DNA of 64,000 nucleotides from Perca fluviatilis (GCF_010015445.1 NC_053126.1:15502669-15566668), one strand, 5' to 3'; shown: positions 13,401 through 25,630, counted from the stretch's first letter. The notes: generated by a model not told the origin, from the letters alone. Numbers and translations are program-made.

Positions 13401-16400
13401 CTGGAAGCAGTTTCCCTAAGGTGTTTCTGAGATATCGAGTTCTAAAGAACGTGACGGACAGACAAATGGACAACCCAAAAATATGATGCTGTTGCCGGCA
13501 CAAAGGCATAAAAATGAAAAAAAGCATACAAGAGGATTCACTACTACTATAAAAGATCAAAGGTAGCGCCACACTAAATCATTTAAAGGAGACATATGAT
13601 GCTCATTTTCAGGTCAAACGTATTTTGGGTTTCTACTAGATTATGTTCACATGCTTTAATGTTGAAAAAACACATTATTTTTCTCATACTGAATATACCT
13701 AAATTCACCCCCTGTCTGAATATGCTCCGTTTTAGCTAGGGAAGCACCGATCCAACTTTTTCAGTCCCGATGCCTGGGCAATGGGTATCGGCCGATGCCG
13801 AGTACCGATCTCTTTGCGACCCCAATGAACCCTACCTGCTGGTGCTCCTCCTTGCTCAGGCGCAGGGCTAACTGGAGCTGGGTTTCCTCATCCATATCCA
13901 GTGCAGCAGGTGCAGTTTGGACAGGCTGTAAGAGGGGTTAACCGGGGAGGGAATGGTACAAAAGTGTAAATAATGCGTGGACAAACTCACAGTACATTGC
14001 ATGCAATTCTACAGGTGTCCCAGGCAGAGTAAAAGGGTAAAAACTGTTGACATGAGTATCTCATACTAGTGAACTAAGAGGAGATATTTAATGGTAAGTG
14101 GAACAGAACGATGAAGCCTTGTTTGATTAGTTGCTGGAGAAAGTTACATGTTCAAGGGTGACGGAGGCCATTGGTCAAATGGCGGGAGAGTGAGTAGTAC
14201 ATGCAGCTGTTTCTTAGAAGGGCCCAGACTTGGGCGTGAGGTTGGTTTCAGTGTATAGAACAACAGCAGATGTGCTAATAGGGCAAAGGATGCAGAGGAA
14301 GAGTCAACCCTGTTCCCAGCATACTTGTACCTTCTGGGTCTCCTCCTTGCTGAGAGTCATAGCAATCTGGAGCTGGGTCTGTTCATCAATATCCAATGTA
14401 GGAGGTGGCTAGGATCAAGCAGGAAGGATTATGAGGAAGTCGAATCAAAGGGAAAGCTTTATTTTGCTTAAGGTGATTTGGAACAGAGGAGTATCACAGA
14501 AACTGCTATGCGCTATAATATATTCCAAGCAGAAGTCACAGAGGGCAACGGCTGCCCTTGCCATGCAGACTAGGACGGGCCACGGATGCTTAGGATTGGA
14601 TCAATGCGCACATCCTGTCTGGCTTCTCACTCTTTCACTCGCAGCTGCCTCACTCTTCACAGTGCTCACACCGATTCGTCAAGAGCCATTATTGACCACA
14701 TCAGAGACAGAGTTGATGATATCACTTTCTGTTAAAAGTTCTGGGAAATAGTGGCCTAGTAAAGACAGACAGTAGGAGTGCTTCCCAACCATGACGGATA
14801 GTGTCCAAGCATGGGTGTGTGGGAGACAATTAATGTTTTACTTCAACATTATAACATAAGATGTCAGCAGCAAGGCGGCTAAGAAGCCTCTTTCTGTCAG
14901 GCGCATGTGCTGTAGGGATGAGAGGTTTGTGTGTGCTCAGTGTGTGTGTGAGTGTGTGTTATCTCAGTTAGAGGTACCTTTTCACTTTCTTCTCGGCTCA
15001 TAGCCAGGGCCAGCTGCAGCTGCAGTTCCTCTTCTCCACTGGTCGTGGGCCGAGCTTGCTCCATTTCTGGAGCAAGTCGAGGAGAGGAAGAGGAGGCTAC
15101 AGAGACAGAGGAAGAGTAGAGGGGATTGAGTGTTGAGCGAGGAAAGGGAAGCAGAGGGTTGTAGACAGAAACATCAACAGATGGAAATAGACGGAAAACA
15201 AAGAAATAAACACTTTAAGCTGATTTTTAAGGTCAGAAAGTAGCTGGCACAGTTTTTGCATGTTAATTTTTTTCCACTGCCTGTTGTCAAGGGCCTTTGC
15301 TGGCATTGCCTGCCTAACTCTGCCTGTACCGAGAACAATGGTGCGCCTGTGTTGAGAGTTAGGGTGGTGGAGGGGCAGAGGAATGGATGGGTTGGATTGG
15401 GGCCCACCTTATTACCCTGAATCCTCTGGGTGGGTTCCAGGATTCAGGTCCAGGTTTTCGAGGAGGGGATGTTGGGGGGGGGGCTGGCAGCAGACCAGTC
15501 TGGCTGTGGGTCACGGGGCTAAAAGGGGTCAGCAGGCCACTCGTTGGCAAAGTCAGGTCTCAGAAACCAATCATTTCCACTGTGCTGCCCCTCAATAGTT
15601 AGAACGTTTGCAATTAGCTGCTCCCAATCTCTTGACCCCCACCCATGCCATTCATCTACATTTTGTCCAACACTCCAAATACACCCTGAATCTCCAAGAG
15701 ATCCACCCAGGGCAGAGCGAAAAAAAATTGCAAAGAAATAAAAATTACTGCATTTACGCAGCACAGCACACAAGTTGGCACACACACATGTAGGGTCTTC
15801 CTGGAAGCATTCTTTTCTGGATAAAGACCACGTGATTTTAATTACTTGCTATGATCAAAGTAACGGGTGCCCTCATGAAGCCACGGCTCTGCTACTGACT
15901 TCTAACACCTTTTAATAAACACCATACACCACACAGACCACACAAATGCCAAAGTATATGATACACACACCAGTCATACCACATTAACAAATGCTACACA
16001 CAGCTATTTGATGCTCCACAATGTCTTCAAGTTTGAGCAGTTTACTGTAGTTGGTAAGTCAGTGGCATCAAATGTCCTAAACCCAACACACTCACAAAGG
16101 AATCACTTAGGTCTTATATTATCCAGCCACCTAAACAACATCTCTGCAGTAGTGTAACAGATCGTACAGTATGAAAACATGGTTTCCAGTTGTGGTTTGT
16201 CATTAGATCGAGACAAGCACAAACAGGGCCTCCTCTCTTTTGTAAATCCAGTTTAGCTGACACGACTGCAAACAGGAGAATGAAAGGAATGCAGATGACC
16301 AACGATCAGTAGGGAGCAAAACTGAAACACCAGAGGACAAAAAGAATAAGCAATTAATTATTACTCATCAAGGCTTAAATGTTGGAATGCACTTTTGGTA

Positions 16401-17335
16401 TCAAAATAGCATCTACCTCATTGAGAAATCACAGGTGAGAACTGATTGATGTACAGATCTCACAAACTGGGCAGAGAGTAGAAATACATAACTGATAACT
16501 TCTCCATAAATTGCCTTCTTTCCCATCATCAGTGGAAAATATTAAGTATGGAATAAGGAATGCAAAGATCCTGTTCTGTCTTCTACTTTCATCATCTATA
16601 AGATCACATTTGAATGTATCTGATGAAGTCGGGACCTGTCATGTGTTCATTCTGACTGATGATGGGTCCGAATGACAGGAAAATAATCAGGTGTCATGTA
16701 AATAATTGTGTGGATGTCAGATGTCCCCGCTACTCACAATGAAAGGAGGATGGTGAGCCTCTGCACCTGCCCATCTCCTCCCCGTAGACCCCTGGCGCAA
16801 TGTGCTGGCTTGTGCGATGCCCTGGGTACGGAGGAGGCAGCGATCCAGAGCCTAAACCACTGGAGGCTCCCGCCATGCGCGTCTTGGTCTTCAGTGCCTG
16901 GCTCCTCTCCTTCTTCAACTTTTCCTCATCCTTCAGCAGAGCCACCAGATGCTTGGCCTTCTCCCGGACATTGACACCCTGGTCACGTCCATCTCGATCC
17001 ATAAACTGGAAGTCTCTAAGTGTCTGGATGGTGTAAATGTTCTCCCGGCACTCCTGGGCCACACGCTCGGCGCCTGTTTTGATCAGGTAGTCCAGCAGGG
17101 TCAGTGCCTTATAAACATGGCGCCAGTTTTTACCGTGGTCATTGAGTCGCTTCCAGATCATACCCATAACCTCGGGGAAAGCCACTACATTCAAGGTCAG
17201 GTCTGCGATTTCAGACATGAGCGAGCTGGGAGGACCCCACGGATCGTTGGAGGTAGCTTCTCGGACCTTGATCTCGGCCTCCGTATAGTTGTTGACCATG
17301 TTTTTCATCTGCCGGCGAAGCGATGAGGTCTGCAT
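10497..17335 (-). CDS. epn3: Epsin (EPN3-type endocytic adaptor), complete, 620 aa
   Basis: Epsins bind PtdIns(4,5)P2, bend membrane and link ubiquitinated cargo to clathrin and AP-2. Ten exons join in frame: 17335-16738, 15096-14978, 14408-14331, 13925-13836, 12351-12268, 12033-11904, 11629-11471, 11356-11279, 11187-10951 and 10786-10497 (1,863 nt). The first exon encodes the whole ENTH domain (about residues 10-150: NNYTEAEIKVREATSNDPWG, WRHVYKALTLLDYLIKTGAE). Exons 2-4 each carry a UIM-like helix (LQLQLALAMSREES, LQIAMTLSKEE, LQLALRLSKEE). The tail has DPW/DPF motifs (TDPWDSL, VDPWDD, VDPFSAL) for AP-2 and three NPF motifs (MNPFLS, NNPFQT, QNPFL at the C-terminus) for EH domains. Length fits human EPN3 (632). 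The paralogue choice rests on synteny with rsad1, which is next to EPN3 in human 17q21.33; EPN1 or EPN2 is the alternative. A 5' UTR exon begins at 17501. Confidence 0.9.
12840..13070 (+). pseudogene. Fossil hAT-family transposase fragment in epn3 intron 4
   Basis: On the strand opposite to epn3, a short frame reads VVAMTVDNVSNMDVATKKL and then KHVCFTHVFIVAAQKIF. This matches the conserved hAT/ZBED block in which a TDNxxNM-type acidic motif precedes CxAHxLNLxxQ. Here the His-containing motif is degraded (CFTHVF for CFAHTLN) and there is no zinc finger, no DDE context beyond this block and no dimerisation domain. It is a dead remnant, not a gene. A dispersed repeat follows directly at about 13110. 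Confidence 0.7.
13110..13520. repeat. Dispersed teleost repeat
   Basis: The wording AATTAGCATATGAGTTATG, GGTCACCTTGACTTTTGCCC, AATCAGTTCATCCCTAGGTC and GTTTCTGAGATATCGAGTTC, closing with GTGACGGACAGACAAATGG, is a repeat I recognise from many fish sequences. Its ends are approximate. It lies in epn3 intron 4 next to the hAT remnant. Confidence 0.65.
13583..13738. repeat. Truncated MITE-like repeat starting TTAAAGGAGACATATGATG
   Basis: The 5' end begins TTAAAGGAGACATATGATGC, a style seen in short non-autonomous DNA elements of fish. The right-hand end is not visible before the next repeat begins at about 13740, so it looks cut. It resembles in layout the TTAA-flanked element at 62574-63067 but shares little internal sequence. 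Confidence 0.5.
13739..13818. repeat. Repeat fragment with GCACCGATCC ... GGCCGATGCCGAGTACCGAT
   Basis: This resembles the end of a common fish hAT-type MITE in which a 'scoring' block GGTATCGGCCGATGCCGA is followed by TACCGAT. Only one end appears to be present. The fourth epn3 exon begins 18 bp further on. Confidence 0.5.
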
Positions 17336-19848
17336 GATGGCAGTAGTGTTTTTTTACAGGTGGCAAAAGATAGTCTAACAGCAGGCTAGCCCACTGTGTT
17401 GCCTCAGGCGAGGTAGCTCGTTAGAGATCAGTTCAGTGGAAAAATGCAATGAAGTCAAGCTCCTATTGGGAACTTCAGCGATGTCCACAAATGCGTTCCT
17501 GCTGGAAAGATAGGATATAAATTAACATTCTTATTCTTATATCAAATATTAATGGAGAGACCTTTTTACAGATAAAACACACACACACACACACCACCAT
17601 CTTCAGTATTGTTACTCCTTTTGCGTACTGTTACTAACAACACTGGTGACTGCAGCTCAACTCTCACACATTTTCACTCAGGAATTGTGTTTGGAAGGAG
17701 AAGAAACTACTCAGCACTTCCCAGCGATGTGAAACACAACACCTAGGCTCAGTTTTCCTGAAACAACTTTAAGAGCTCTGTGTGAGTGCATACAGTGCAT
17801 TGCTCATACGTAAGCAAACATAACTAGATTGACGGCTATTTCCTAAAATCAAATTTGCTGAATATTTTTTCCTTCCCTGGAAAGCAAATATTAGTTTCAG
17901 ACTCAGGAACTTCAACCCAACCTGTCGGTGTAGAAATCTGTGTGTGTGTGTGGCGGGGGGGGGGGCTGTTTTTCTGACCTGATTACATCGCCACCACAGC
18001 AGCAGTTGGGCTTCAAAGCATTCAAATACTTACAAAACTGTAACTCCTACACAGTTACACATACAGTAGTCCATCAGTATCACTTATAGTTTGTTGCATT
18101 TTTTCTTTACTTTACATTAATAATCGACACAATTTGAATGCACAGTACAGTACCTATCCTTTTGCCTTGGACATTGGACTGCTTTTCCTTACACGGTTGG
18201 GGCAGTGAGTCAGTTAAACCAATAAGGTTCCAGTCTCAGATCTGTCTCATCTATTTATCTAAGAACTGACATGCATGAACACAAAGAACCCCCTTCACGT
18301 AAGAGTCAAGTCTTGTGTCATGACTAAGCATTTCCAAAATATTCAAAAGGGGGCTTTACGGGAAATATTGAATATGACAAAACTGATTTATAATGGGTGT
18401 TAAATACAGTTGCATGTTGATACTATAATAAAGAAAAATAAGATAAAAGCATTACAGTTGTAACTCTCAGAAAAAAACTCAGCAGGCTGTGGGCATACAA
18501 TGAATAAAAGGTGACGGCACTATGTTGGCAGTCATCAGTCATACTATGAGAGAGCCTCTGGAAATAGATTGTGAAGTGGTAGTAAGAGACAAAATGTTTG
18601 TGGCTCAGCTGACCACAGGTTAAATCACAAGTGGTGACCATTGCGGGCCATCCAGTCCCATTATCTCCTGATCCATGGGTCACTTGGCTGGAGACTGTGA
18701 GGAGTCAGTTAAAATGTGTCCTACCTGTGACTTCCTGTAAATGAAACTCGGTAAAGTGGTGGTTTTAATGCAGATAATGGCAGAGAGAGGAGTGCTGTAA
18801 CAGGAGAGATCAAAGAGTGGCAATTAAACCTTCCCCCTGTTGAGATTTCTAATCTGGATGCCTCCATTACTGTTGTAGGCTACTCACACTCATGATAAAG
18901 ATACATTCATTTTGTGACGTATCTTTAAAATTACTATAACTTAACTCAGACTGATAGTAGTCACCACCACTAGCCTACACACATAAATAGCCCATTCCTT
19001 CTACACATTACGCACATCCTATCTTTCCTAAGAAAATGAAGATTTCTCACACATCTTTAGTATAATTTGTGACCTTGACATAGTAAATACTTTGAGAAGT
19101 AGCCTAAGTCCAGTTTGTCACCATGTCACAGACAATTGTCTGTTTTCGGCTTTAGGTTATTCAGTTTTACTGTTAAGCACATTTTCTTGTTAGAAAAAAA
19201 ACAGCAAAGTGAGCCCATTATTTCACACTCTTTATCTACACTTAATAGGAAGCATATGTTCTTAGATCAGGCCTACATGCTCGCCCAGGTATGTTTTATT
19301 ATGACCTACAGATGTGTGGTAAAAAAAAAAATTAAACCCCACTAAAACCGCTGGATGAAAACACAGCTCTTGATCAACTTATGTCCTTTTTGTCCCAAAC
19401 TAGGACGACCGGAGCCATCATCCTACAGCACGTTGCGTCAAACGGGATGGTCGGGTATAGGTGAAGTATGCGACCGTGACTCAGCTATGCTTCCGAGTTT
19501 AAAAGTTGAAACCTCGACAGAATAATAAGAAAAAACAGTCAACCGCAGCGACCCCCGATCCCCTCTGCTACCCTCTTACCTTCATGACATAGCCTACTGC
19601 GCCAGTGGGGTCCCGACTTGGGGAAGCTTTGGGTGGAAGAAGAAACGCCTCCGCCTCTCGACGTAGGCTATCCCGTAGCTTTCGGATAGAGAAATGAACT
19701 AGAGTGAAAAAAATATTCCAAGTGCAGAGGAAAGCCGGTATGTGCACAAAATGAATCCAAAACTAAACCGCAGCGGTGCTGTTTTGTTATCAAACATAGT
19801 TGTGTGCATATCACAATCCAGGCTTGCAGACGGCACCGCCTCTCCCCA

Positions 19849-19864
19849 ACACACACGCGCGCAC

Positions 19865-19943
<79 letters not shown>
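19849..19943. repeat. (CA)n microsatellite
   Basis: Almost pure CA dinucleotide over about 95 bp with CG interruptions on the left. It creates false Cys-Val and His-Thr open frames on both strands. It lies about 270 bp upstream (minus-strand sense, 3' side) of the candidate non-coding epn3 exon at 19580. Confidence 0.97.
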
Positions 19944-19948
<5 letters not shown>

Positions 19949-21127
19949 AATGGATGGAGGGGAAGAGAAGTGGGAGGGAGGCCTGCTCGGTGTATGCAGA
20001 GTCAGACTTAACCCTTTCACTGGTTGATGGAATAGCATCTGAGCTCACTGGATCAGGTGATCAGAGCACACAGAAGAATCACACACAGGTTGCACCACAC
20101 AGCACAAAACTAAACAATCACGGAATGTGCGGCGTAAGTGAAGACACACTGTTAGGACAAATCTGCTAACACCCTGTCTCATATCTGAAAGAACAACAGT
20201 GATCCTATATTACATTTCAGCAGATCTGTTCAAAAATAATGTAATATCTAAATATCAGAAACTACGCAGGCAGAGAGATATGGGATATTATAGTTTTGCA
20301 CTACAGTACAGGGTAAAAACAAATGCAATAGGATGGGGTCTAGTGAGTACCACAGACCCTTAAAGAGCTTGCTGGTAACTCTTCCTAGCAGAGTGAGTGA
20401 ACATCCCAAAGGGATTCTACAACACACCACATTTCCGTTTCAGCAGCTTCATCATTGCATCTCTGCTCTTTACTTATTTATCACAGCTAATGGGATGTTG
20501 TCAAAGTCACATCCTTATGCATTATACAAGGCCTAAATATTTTCTGTATAGGCCTACTTGGCTTGGATTCAGTTAAATACACAAACTAATCTCTGCCTAC
20601 TAAGCTGTCTATATGAAAGTACAGAAGGTTCATATGGTGACGTTGAGTGAGTAATGAATACCTAACCGAGGGAGAAGCAGCAGAGAGCAGTAGACCTGGT
20701 GGCTGGTTGACTGAGCAGGATATACAGGAAATACCAGCTCCACCTTGAAACAACAAAGGCATGACTCTTGGAGACAGTAATCGTAAGTTTATCAAGCAGA
20801 GAAACTGCCTCTTAAACAGGACACTTCAGGTTCTAATAAAGGTTTCACAGTTAGTAGTGTGGTATTATACATTTTCTTGTTGCAGCTCCCTGTTTCATTT
20901 TCATGTGACTCTCATTGATCAGGTCTGTCAAGCCCAACTCCATACCTCCTCCAGCCCTCCTTCTCTCTGTGCACCCTATGTCTTTATTTCTACTGAAAAC
21001 AGATGCCTGAATACTCTTTGTTTCCCAACAAAGGCCTGATGAGGTCAGTGCAGGGGGGACATGCAGGCAAGGCCTGGGAAAACAGAGGGGGAGGAGACAG
21101 GACTGATAAATAACTACTGCACGGCCG

Positions 21128-21135
21128 TGACGTCA
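21128..21135. promoter_or_regulatory. Palindromic CRE, TGACGTCA
   Basis: A perfect 8-bp cAMP-response element in GCCGTGACGTCAACAC context, about 3.2 kb upstream of the RASD-like start and 3.8 kb upstream of epn3. CREB/ATF binding is the known role of the motif. There is no direct evidence that it is used. Confidence 0.35.
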
Positions 21136-22999
21136 ACACAGGAGAGGAAATCTGACTTACTGTGGTTGTGCGCCAAAAAAACCACATGAATGTGTGTAAT
21201 CACTGATCACTTTCTCTCCACTGGAGGATCCTGTTTCTAAAACTTCACTTTATGGATTCTGTCTCTCTTTGCTGCCCTCTAGTGGTTTTCCATATCAGTT
21301 GGTTCTACATAATTTGATTAAAAAAAATGTTCACTACTACAGTACAATTCCATAATATCAATAGTAAAATCAATTATCAATTATAACGGGTCCTTTTGAC
21401 TTTGTCAAAATATGATATTGTGCTCATTTATTGTAAAGTTGTGTTTTATCCTATTCCTTCCATTTTTTTCTGTAGTCTAGGCCTATATTAAGTAATTAAC
21501 ACTCAGAAAACCTCAGGCAAGGTAATATTCCATCATTAGGAGTACTGTATTGCGGTAATCAATGATTATATTCGTTATCATTAGGGCCAATGGTTATTTT
21601 CTTTATTAATCAATCCATCGTTTAGTTAATACAATTTCAGAAAATAGTAGAAAACGGTCCATCATTATTTCCCAGAGCCCAATTTAGCACATTCAAATGT
21701 CTTTTTGTTTGACCAACAGTCAAAAACCAGAAGATGTTGAGTTTACTATTTGAAGCTAGCACACATTCATATTTGAGAATCTCATACAAAAACATGGTTT
21801 AAAAAGTGACTTAAATAATCTTTTCAATTATCAAAACATTTTGCCTATTCATTTTCTGTTAATCACCTAATCAATTAGCAAACTTTATCAATTCAGCTTT
21901 AGAGTACTGGTTGGTTTCTTGTGCCTTGAAAAATGATCATTTGTCTTACCACATTTGCGTAGTGCTTAAAAATCCCCACAACGAGACCAATAATTAGTTT
22001 TACATATTTAGTTCATTTTAATATTTAACAAAACCAACAACGCACTACAATAAAATGGTAAAGTGAGGTTTGAATCTGTCCCTGGTTTGATTCCAGGTCC
22101 AGATGACCTGGTCATGTATATATTGTATGTTGTTGGTTCCAGTGAACAATGTGTAAGATGATGCTACAGTATGTGACACTTTGATGGGTTGATGATGCAG
22201 TCCATTAATTTCTATAAATACAAAAGGGGTTTCTATATTTACTCATGTAACCAGTGTGTGAAGGAGTGTAGTGCATAATTGGCAGCCATTAATCCAGTAT
22301 GACGTTGTACTGTGACTGAGGACAGTTTGGTAATTATAACGATACATAAGCCATTCACCAAGGGAAATTATAGTTGTAGCATTAACACTTGTGCGTGGTT
22401 GACGGCTTCACTTCCTCATTGTTTGGGGTCGTTCAGACCCTATACCACTAAATGTGTAAAAATAATCATCTTTTTTTTTATTAAAAATATGTAGGAACGC
22501 ATATTTGACCAAGATTTAAAAATACAGAAATTACCATAAAGTTCCTACATGAAGTATAGAAATAATTCATGGTAAATTGATTAGTCTTTCAAGCACTCAA
22601 CATACTTTACACTTCATGTTCACATTTACACAATGCATACACTGATGGTCATGTTTTATATCATATTATGTAGGCTATAAACAAATATTCCTTTTGTTTC
22701 CAAGAAGTCATTCACATACAAAGAAATGTACAGTATACAAGCATGAAGCAGCTATACGGGGAGTTCATGGAGCCCACTAATAAATAATGACTCACTGTCT
22801 TATGTTTTGTTGTAGATATTTTTCTATTTCAGAAGATATTTAGTTGTCAATACTGCAAATAACAGGATTGTGCCAGTCTGTTTGTCTTCCTCCAGTACAC
22901 CATCATACATTTCAGGGCAAATCTCTATTACATTTTCCATCACGACATGGTTTTCTGTTTTCTCTGAACTGCACTTGTTGAAATGAGATTGCATTCTCC

Positions 23000-23697
23000 A
23001 TGGCAATCAGTATTTTCTTTCTGTACGATTGCATATCCAACCTACTCTTAAGCTTTCCAGAAAGAAACTATGTGGGCTGTTCATTCAGAGTGCCCTTGGC
23101 TTGTGAAAAGGATGGTTTGATGGAGAAAAAGCTGCAGTCATTCAGTATGTTCTGGCTCCTGCAAACAATTGACAAAGTACCGTTCAAATGTTCAGTTCAG
23201 ACAATTTATTAATCCCAGTGGGCAATTCATTTGCAGCTTCCCAGCCCATACAGTCAGTTCAACAAACAAACAATAGTCAAAATAAATAAAGAGGTTCAGT
23301 AATTTAAAACCAGGGCAGGTATGGCATGTGCTTTCACTGTGTTCCCTGACTAAACAATCACTCTGAAATACCATATTTATTTATGCAATGAATGCATTCA
23401 TGTTCTTCACTATAAAGTAAATGTAGTGATGTATGCCCTTATGTCCCCAGCAATCTTTTAAATGTCTTTATATATGGAAAATGAAACCAGATTGCATGAT
23501 TAGGCTTCATGAATCCTAGAGCAGAGAGTGAGCTGTTTGCAGTCTTGACACTGAGAGCGTCGTGATCACTGCAGCAAACTATGAGGGTTGCTACTGTGCA
23601 CATAACAGATGCAGTTATGTCAGGCTGTGCAGACACGTATTTTCAAGTGGCTTCTGCTGGGAGAATGATGTGTAATGCTTATATAAACATAAAAAAA
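23000..23697 (+). repeat. Left copy of a diverged local direct duplication
   Basis: Shares ordered blocks with 26258-26882: CAGAGTGCCCTTG(G/A)(C/T)TTGTGAAAA(G/A)GATGG, GTTCAGTTCAG, AGAGCAGAGAGTGA, CGTGATCACTGCAGCAAACTA and CAGTGGCTTCTG-like text, in the same order and orientation. About 90 bp (roughly 23200-23290, beginning ATTTATTAATCCCAGTGGGC) is present only here and looks like a later insertion. Confidence 0.75.
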
Positions 23698-23977
23698 TAC
23701 TATTTTTTTTTCTTTTACATTAAATTAACAGGCCACCATTGAACTGAAAACAAACCAAATGATTATGACAGCATTGTAAAAGAACAGAATGAACACAATT
23801 AATTAATGCTCACTACTCCTGTGTTAATGACACCAGGGATTTGGGCAGTTATCTGGACACTGTCCATCAGTTTATTCAGCCATTTATCCATAATAATAAG
23901 AAAGGAAACACCTGAATGTGAGATGCTAAAAATAGTTGTCCTATATCAGTTAGGTTTGAAAAGATTAGAATGCTGTT

Positions 23978-23996
23978 AAAAAAAAAAAAAAAAAAA
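23978..23996. repeat. Poly(A) tract
   Basis: Nineteen consecutive A residues between the left duplication copy and the RASD-like promoter. No adjoining retrotransposon body was recognised. Confidence 0.8.
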
Positions 23997-24205
23997 GTTA
24001 GCAAAAAAAAAGTTAATTGTCTCAAGCCAAAATGTTCAAAAGCATAATTTAAACTCTGATTTATATACTTTTTAAACACATTTGGAAAACTCTTCTCTCC
24101 AATTATTTACAGACTTATCTAGAGCTCATAACTTTAAAGAAAAACCACACTTGTTTAAATTAGAGATCTTGGGTGCTTTTTCTGTTTGGGGGTGCTCTGG
24201 GCTTC

Positions 24206-24213
24206 TATAAAAG
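24206..24213 (+). promoter_or_regulatory. TATA box of the RASD-like gene
   Basis: TATAAAAG in a GCTTCTATAAAAGGAGTG context, about 158 bp upstream of the start codon. Transcription would be expected to start about 30 bp downstream, giving a 5' UTR of about 125 nt. A second weaker TATAAAG lies near 24268. Confidence 0.65.
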
Positions 24214-24363
24214 GAGTGTGTTCTCTGGATGAGACGGTGACGCAGGCACTGCGCTTGGTGTGGGTGTATAAAGAGGTGACACCCGGCTCTGTTTCGGCGC
24301 ACACATAGGGAAGCAAATGGGTTGCTAGGATTTTAGCCTGGAGACGCTTCACAGAACGTGGAG

Positions 24364-25630
24364 ATGAACGCAACTGAGAAGATTTACCTTCCCGTTGATG
24401 GCATCCTCGAAATGTTCAACTCTCTCACCGGGCATCTTCAATCAGGCATTACGCACCCAGTTCTTAAGAGCGCAGCCCTTACCCCAGTAGCCCAGAACCC
24501 CAAAGTCTCACACATATCGAAGACAGGCATGGCCATCATCAAGACGGGTAAAGGGCTCTGGAGACAACAAGATAAAAGAGTGGTTGCAAGTAGATCGAGT
24601 TCTGGCAATCGGCAGGTTTCGACTGATAAACTCCCAAAAAGGTCCGTGGATCTGCTGGAGTTGGGTCTGACCAAGCCCAGGAACTGTCACAGAATAGTTG
24701 TGCTTGGCGCACCCAAAGTAGGTAAAACCAACATCCTCCAGTGGTTCTTGGGTAAGAAGTTTGAAGAGCACTACGAACCCACAACCGAGGATTTCCACAG
24801 AAAACTGTTCCACATAGGAGGGGAGGCATATCAGGTCGATCTTCTGGACGCTGCAAGCGAGAGGGACTTCCCTGCTAAACGGAGGTTATCCATACTGACA
24901 GGTAAGCCCTGTGATTATTAAAAAGCATTGCAGTTGTGTTAAGTAGGCTAAGATGTTTACTATTATTTTTTAAAGAGAAACTGTAGACCTACAATTGTTT
25001 GTGTTTTAGGAATATAATTTAACATAAATATGCCATAATAACCTCACTATTGATTTAGTCTTTTGTCAACAATTAAAGTGACGCTCTCTCTGTCTCTCTC
25101 CAGGTGACACCTTCCTGCTTGTGTTCAGTTTGGATGACAGAGAGTCCTTCAATGAAGTCTGTGAGCGGCTCAACGAGATCAAAGCTGCTAAGGCAAAGTT
25201 ACTGAACAAATTAAAACATCCCGCGAGAGTACCACCAGTCGTGATTTGCGGAAATAAAGCGGACTTGGAGGCACAGAGGGCCGTCAGACGGTCAGAGGTA
25301 ACAGAAATTCTCGGCGAGGACGTCGCGTTCTTCGAAACCTCTGCTAAAGAAGGCACCGGAATGGAAGGTGTGTTCACGGCCCTAGCCACTCTGGGCGGAA
25401 TGCCTGTCGAGACGAGTCCGTCACGGCACCAGATCATATCCATCCTCACCTATCAGTCGATGTGCATCGGCCAGCGAGGCAGGAGAGGGAACCGGGGACT
25501 CGGTGCGCCCTGTGCCGCCGTCGATCCTCTGGCTGTCCGCCCGAGCTTCACCAGCGACCTGCGGCTGGTGCTAGAATCAAGCACCAAGCACAACAAACCC
25601 AACAAACCCGAGATGTGTCAGATTCAATGA
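24364..25630 (+). CDS. RASD/Dexras-like Ras-family GTPase with long N-terminal extension, 354 aa
   Basis: Two exons, 24364-24901 and 25104-25630, join in frame (G/GTAAGC donor, CTCTCCAG acceptor) at the sequence SILTG/DTFLLVFSLDDRESF. This block is characteristic of RASD1/RASD2 (Dexras1, Rhes), membrane-anchored Ras-like proteins. Motifs are P-loop GAPKVGKT (residues 115-122), switch I EPTTEDF, G4 GNKAD, G5 ETSAK and a C-terminal CaaX box CQIQ that predicts farnesylation. RASD1 and RASD2 are about 270-280 residues long with the P-loop near residue 30. Here about 85 extra residues precede it with no domain I recognise. The usual DTSG of G3 reads DAAS, so catalysis may differ. A TATA box (24206) and AATAAA (25779) frame the gene. 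Which fish RASD paralogue this is cannot be decided by eye. Confidence 0.87.

Larger units (their letters stand above)
17336..24363. other. Long gene-poor stretch between epn3 and the RASD-like gene
   Basis: No protein gene was supported. The epn3 5' UTR occupies 17336-17501, ending at an acceptor TTTCCAG read on the minus strand. A minus-strand donor AAG/GTAAGAG at 19580 could belong to a non-coding first exon. The stretch also holds CA microsatellites (17577-17595 and 19849-19943), a palindromic CRE at 21128-21135, diverged repeat sequence around 21580-21900, the left copy of a local duplication (about 23000-23697) and the promoter of the RASD-like gene. Confidence 0.6.

Noticed and set aside
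15359..15785. Possible extra epn3 exons in intron 1
   Set aside because: Open Pro-rich frames exist on the minus strand, but exons 1 and 2 already join in correct phase, and no matching epsin sequence is seen here.
16949..17326. 125-codon plus-strand frame
   Set aside because: It is antisense to the ENTH domain exon of epn3.
19668..20048. Cys-Val and His-Thr rich open frames
   Set aside because: They are direct translations of the CA/TG microsatellite on both strands.
24438..24856. Minus-strand frames over the RASD-like gene
   Set aside because: They are shadows of exon 1, which has a clear GTPase reading on the plus strand.
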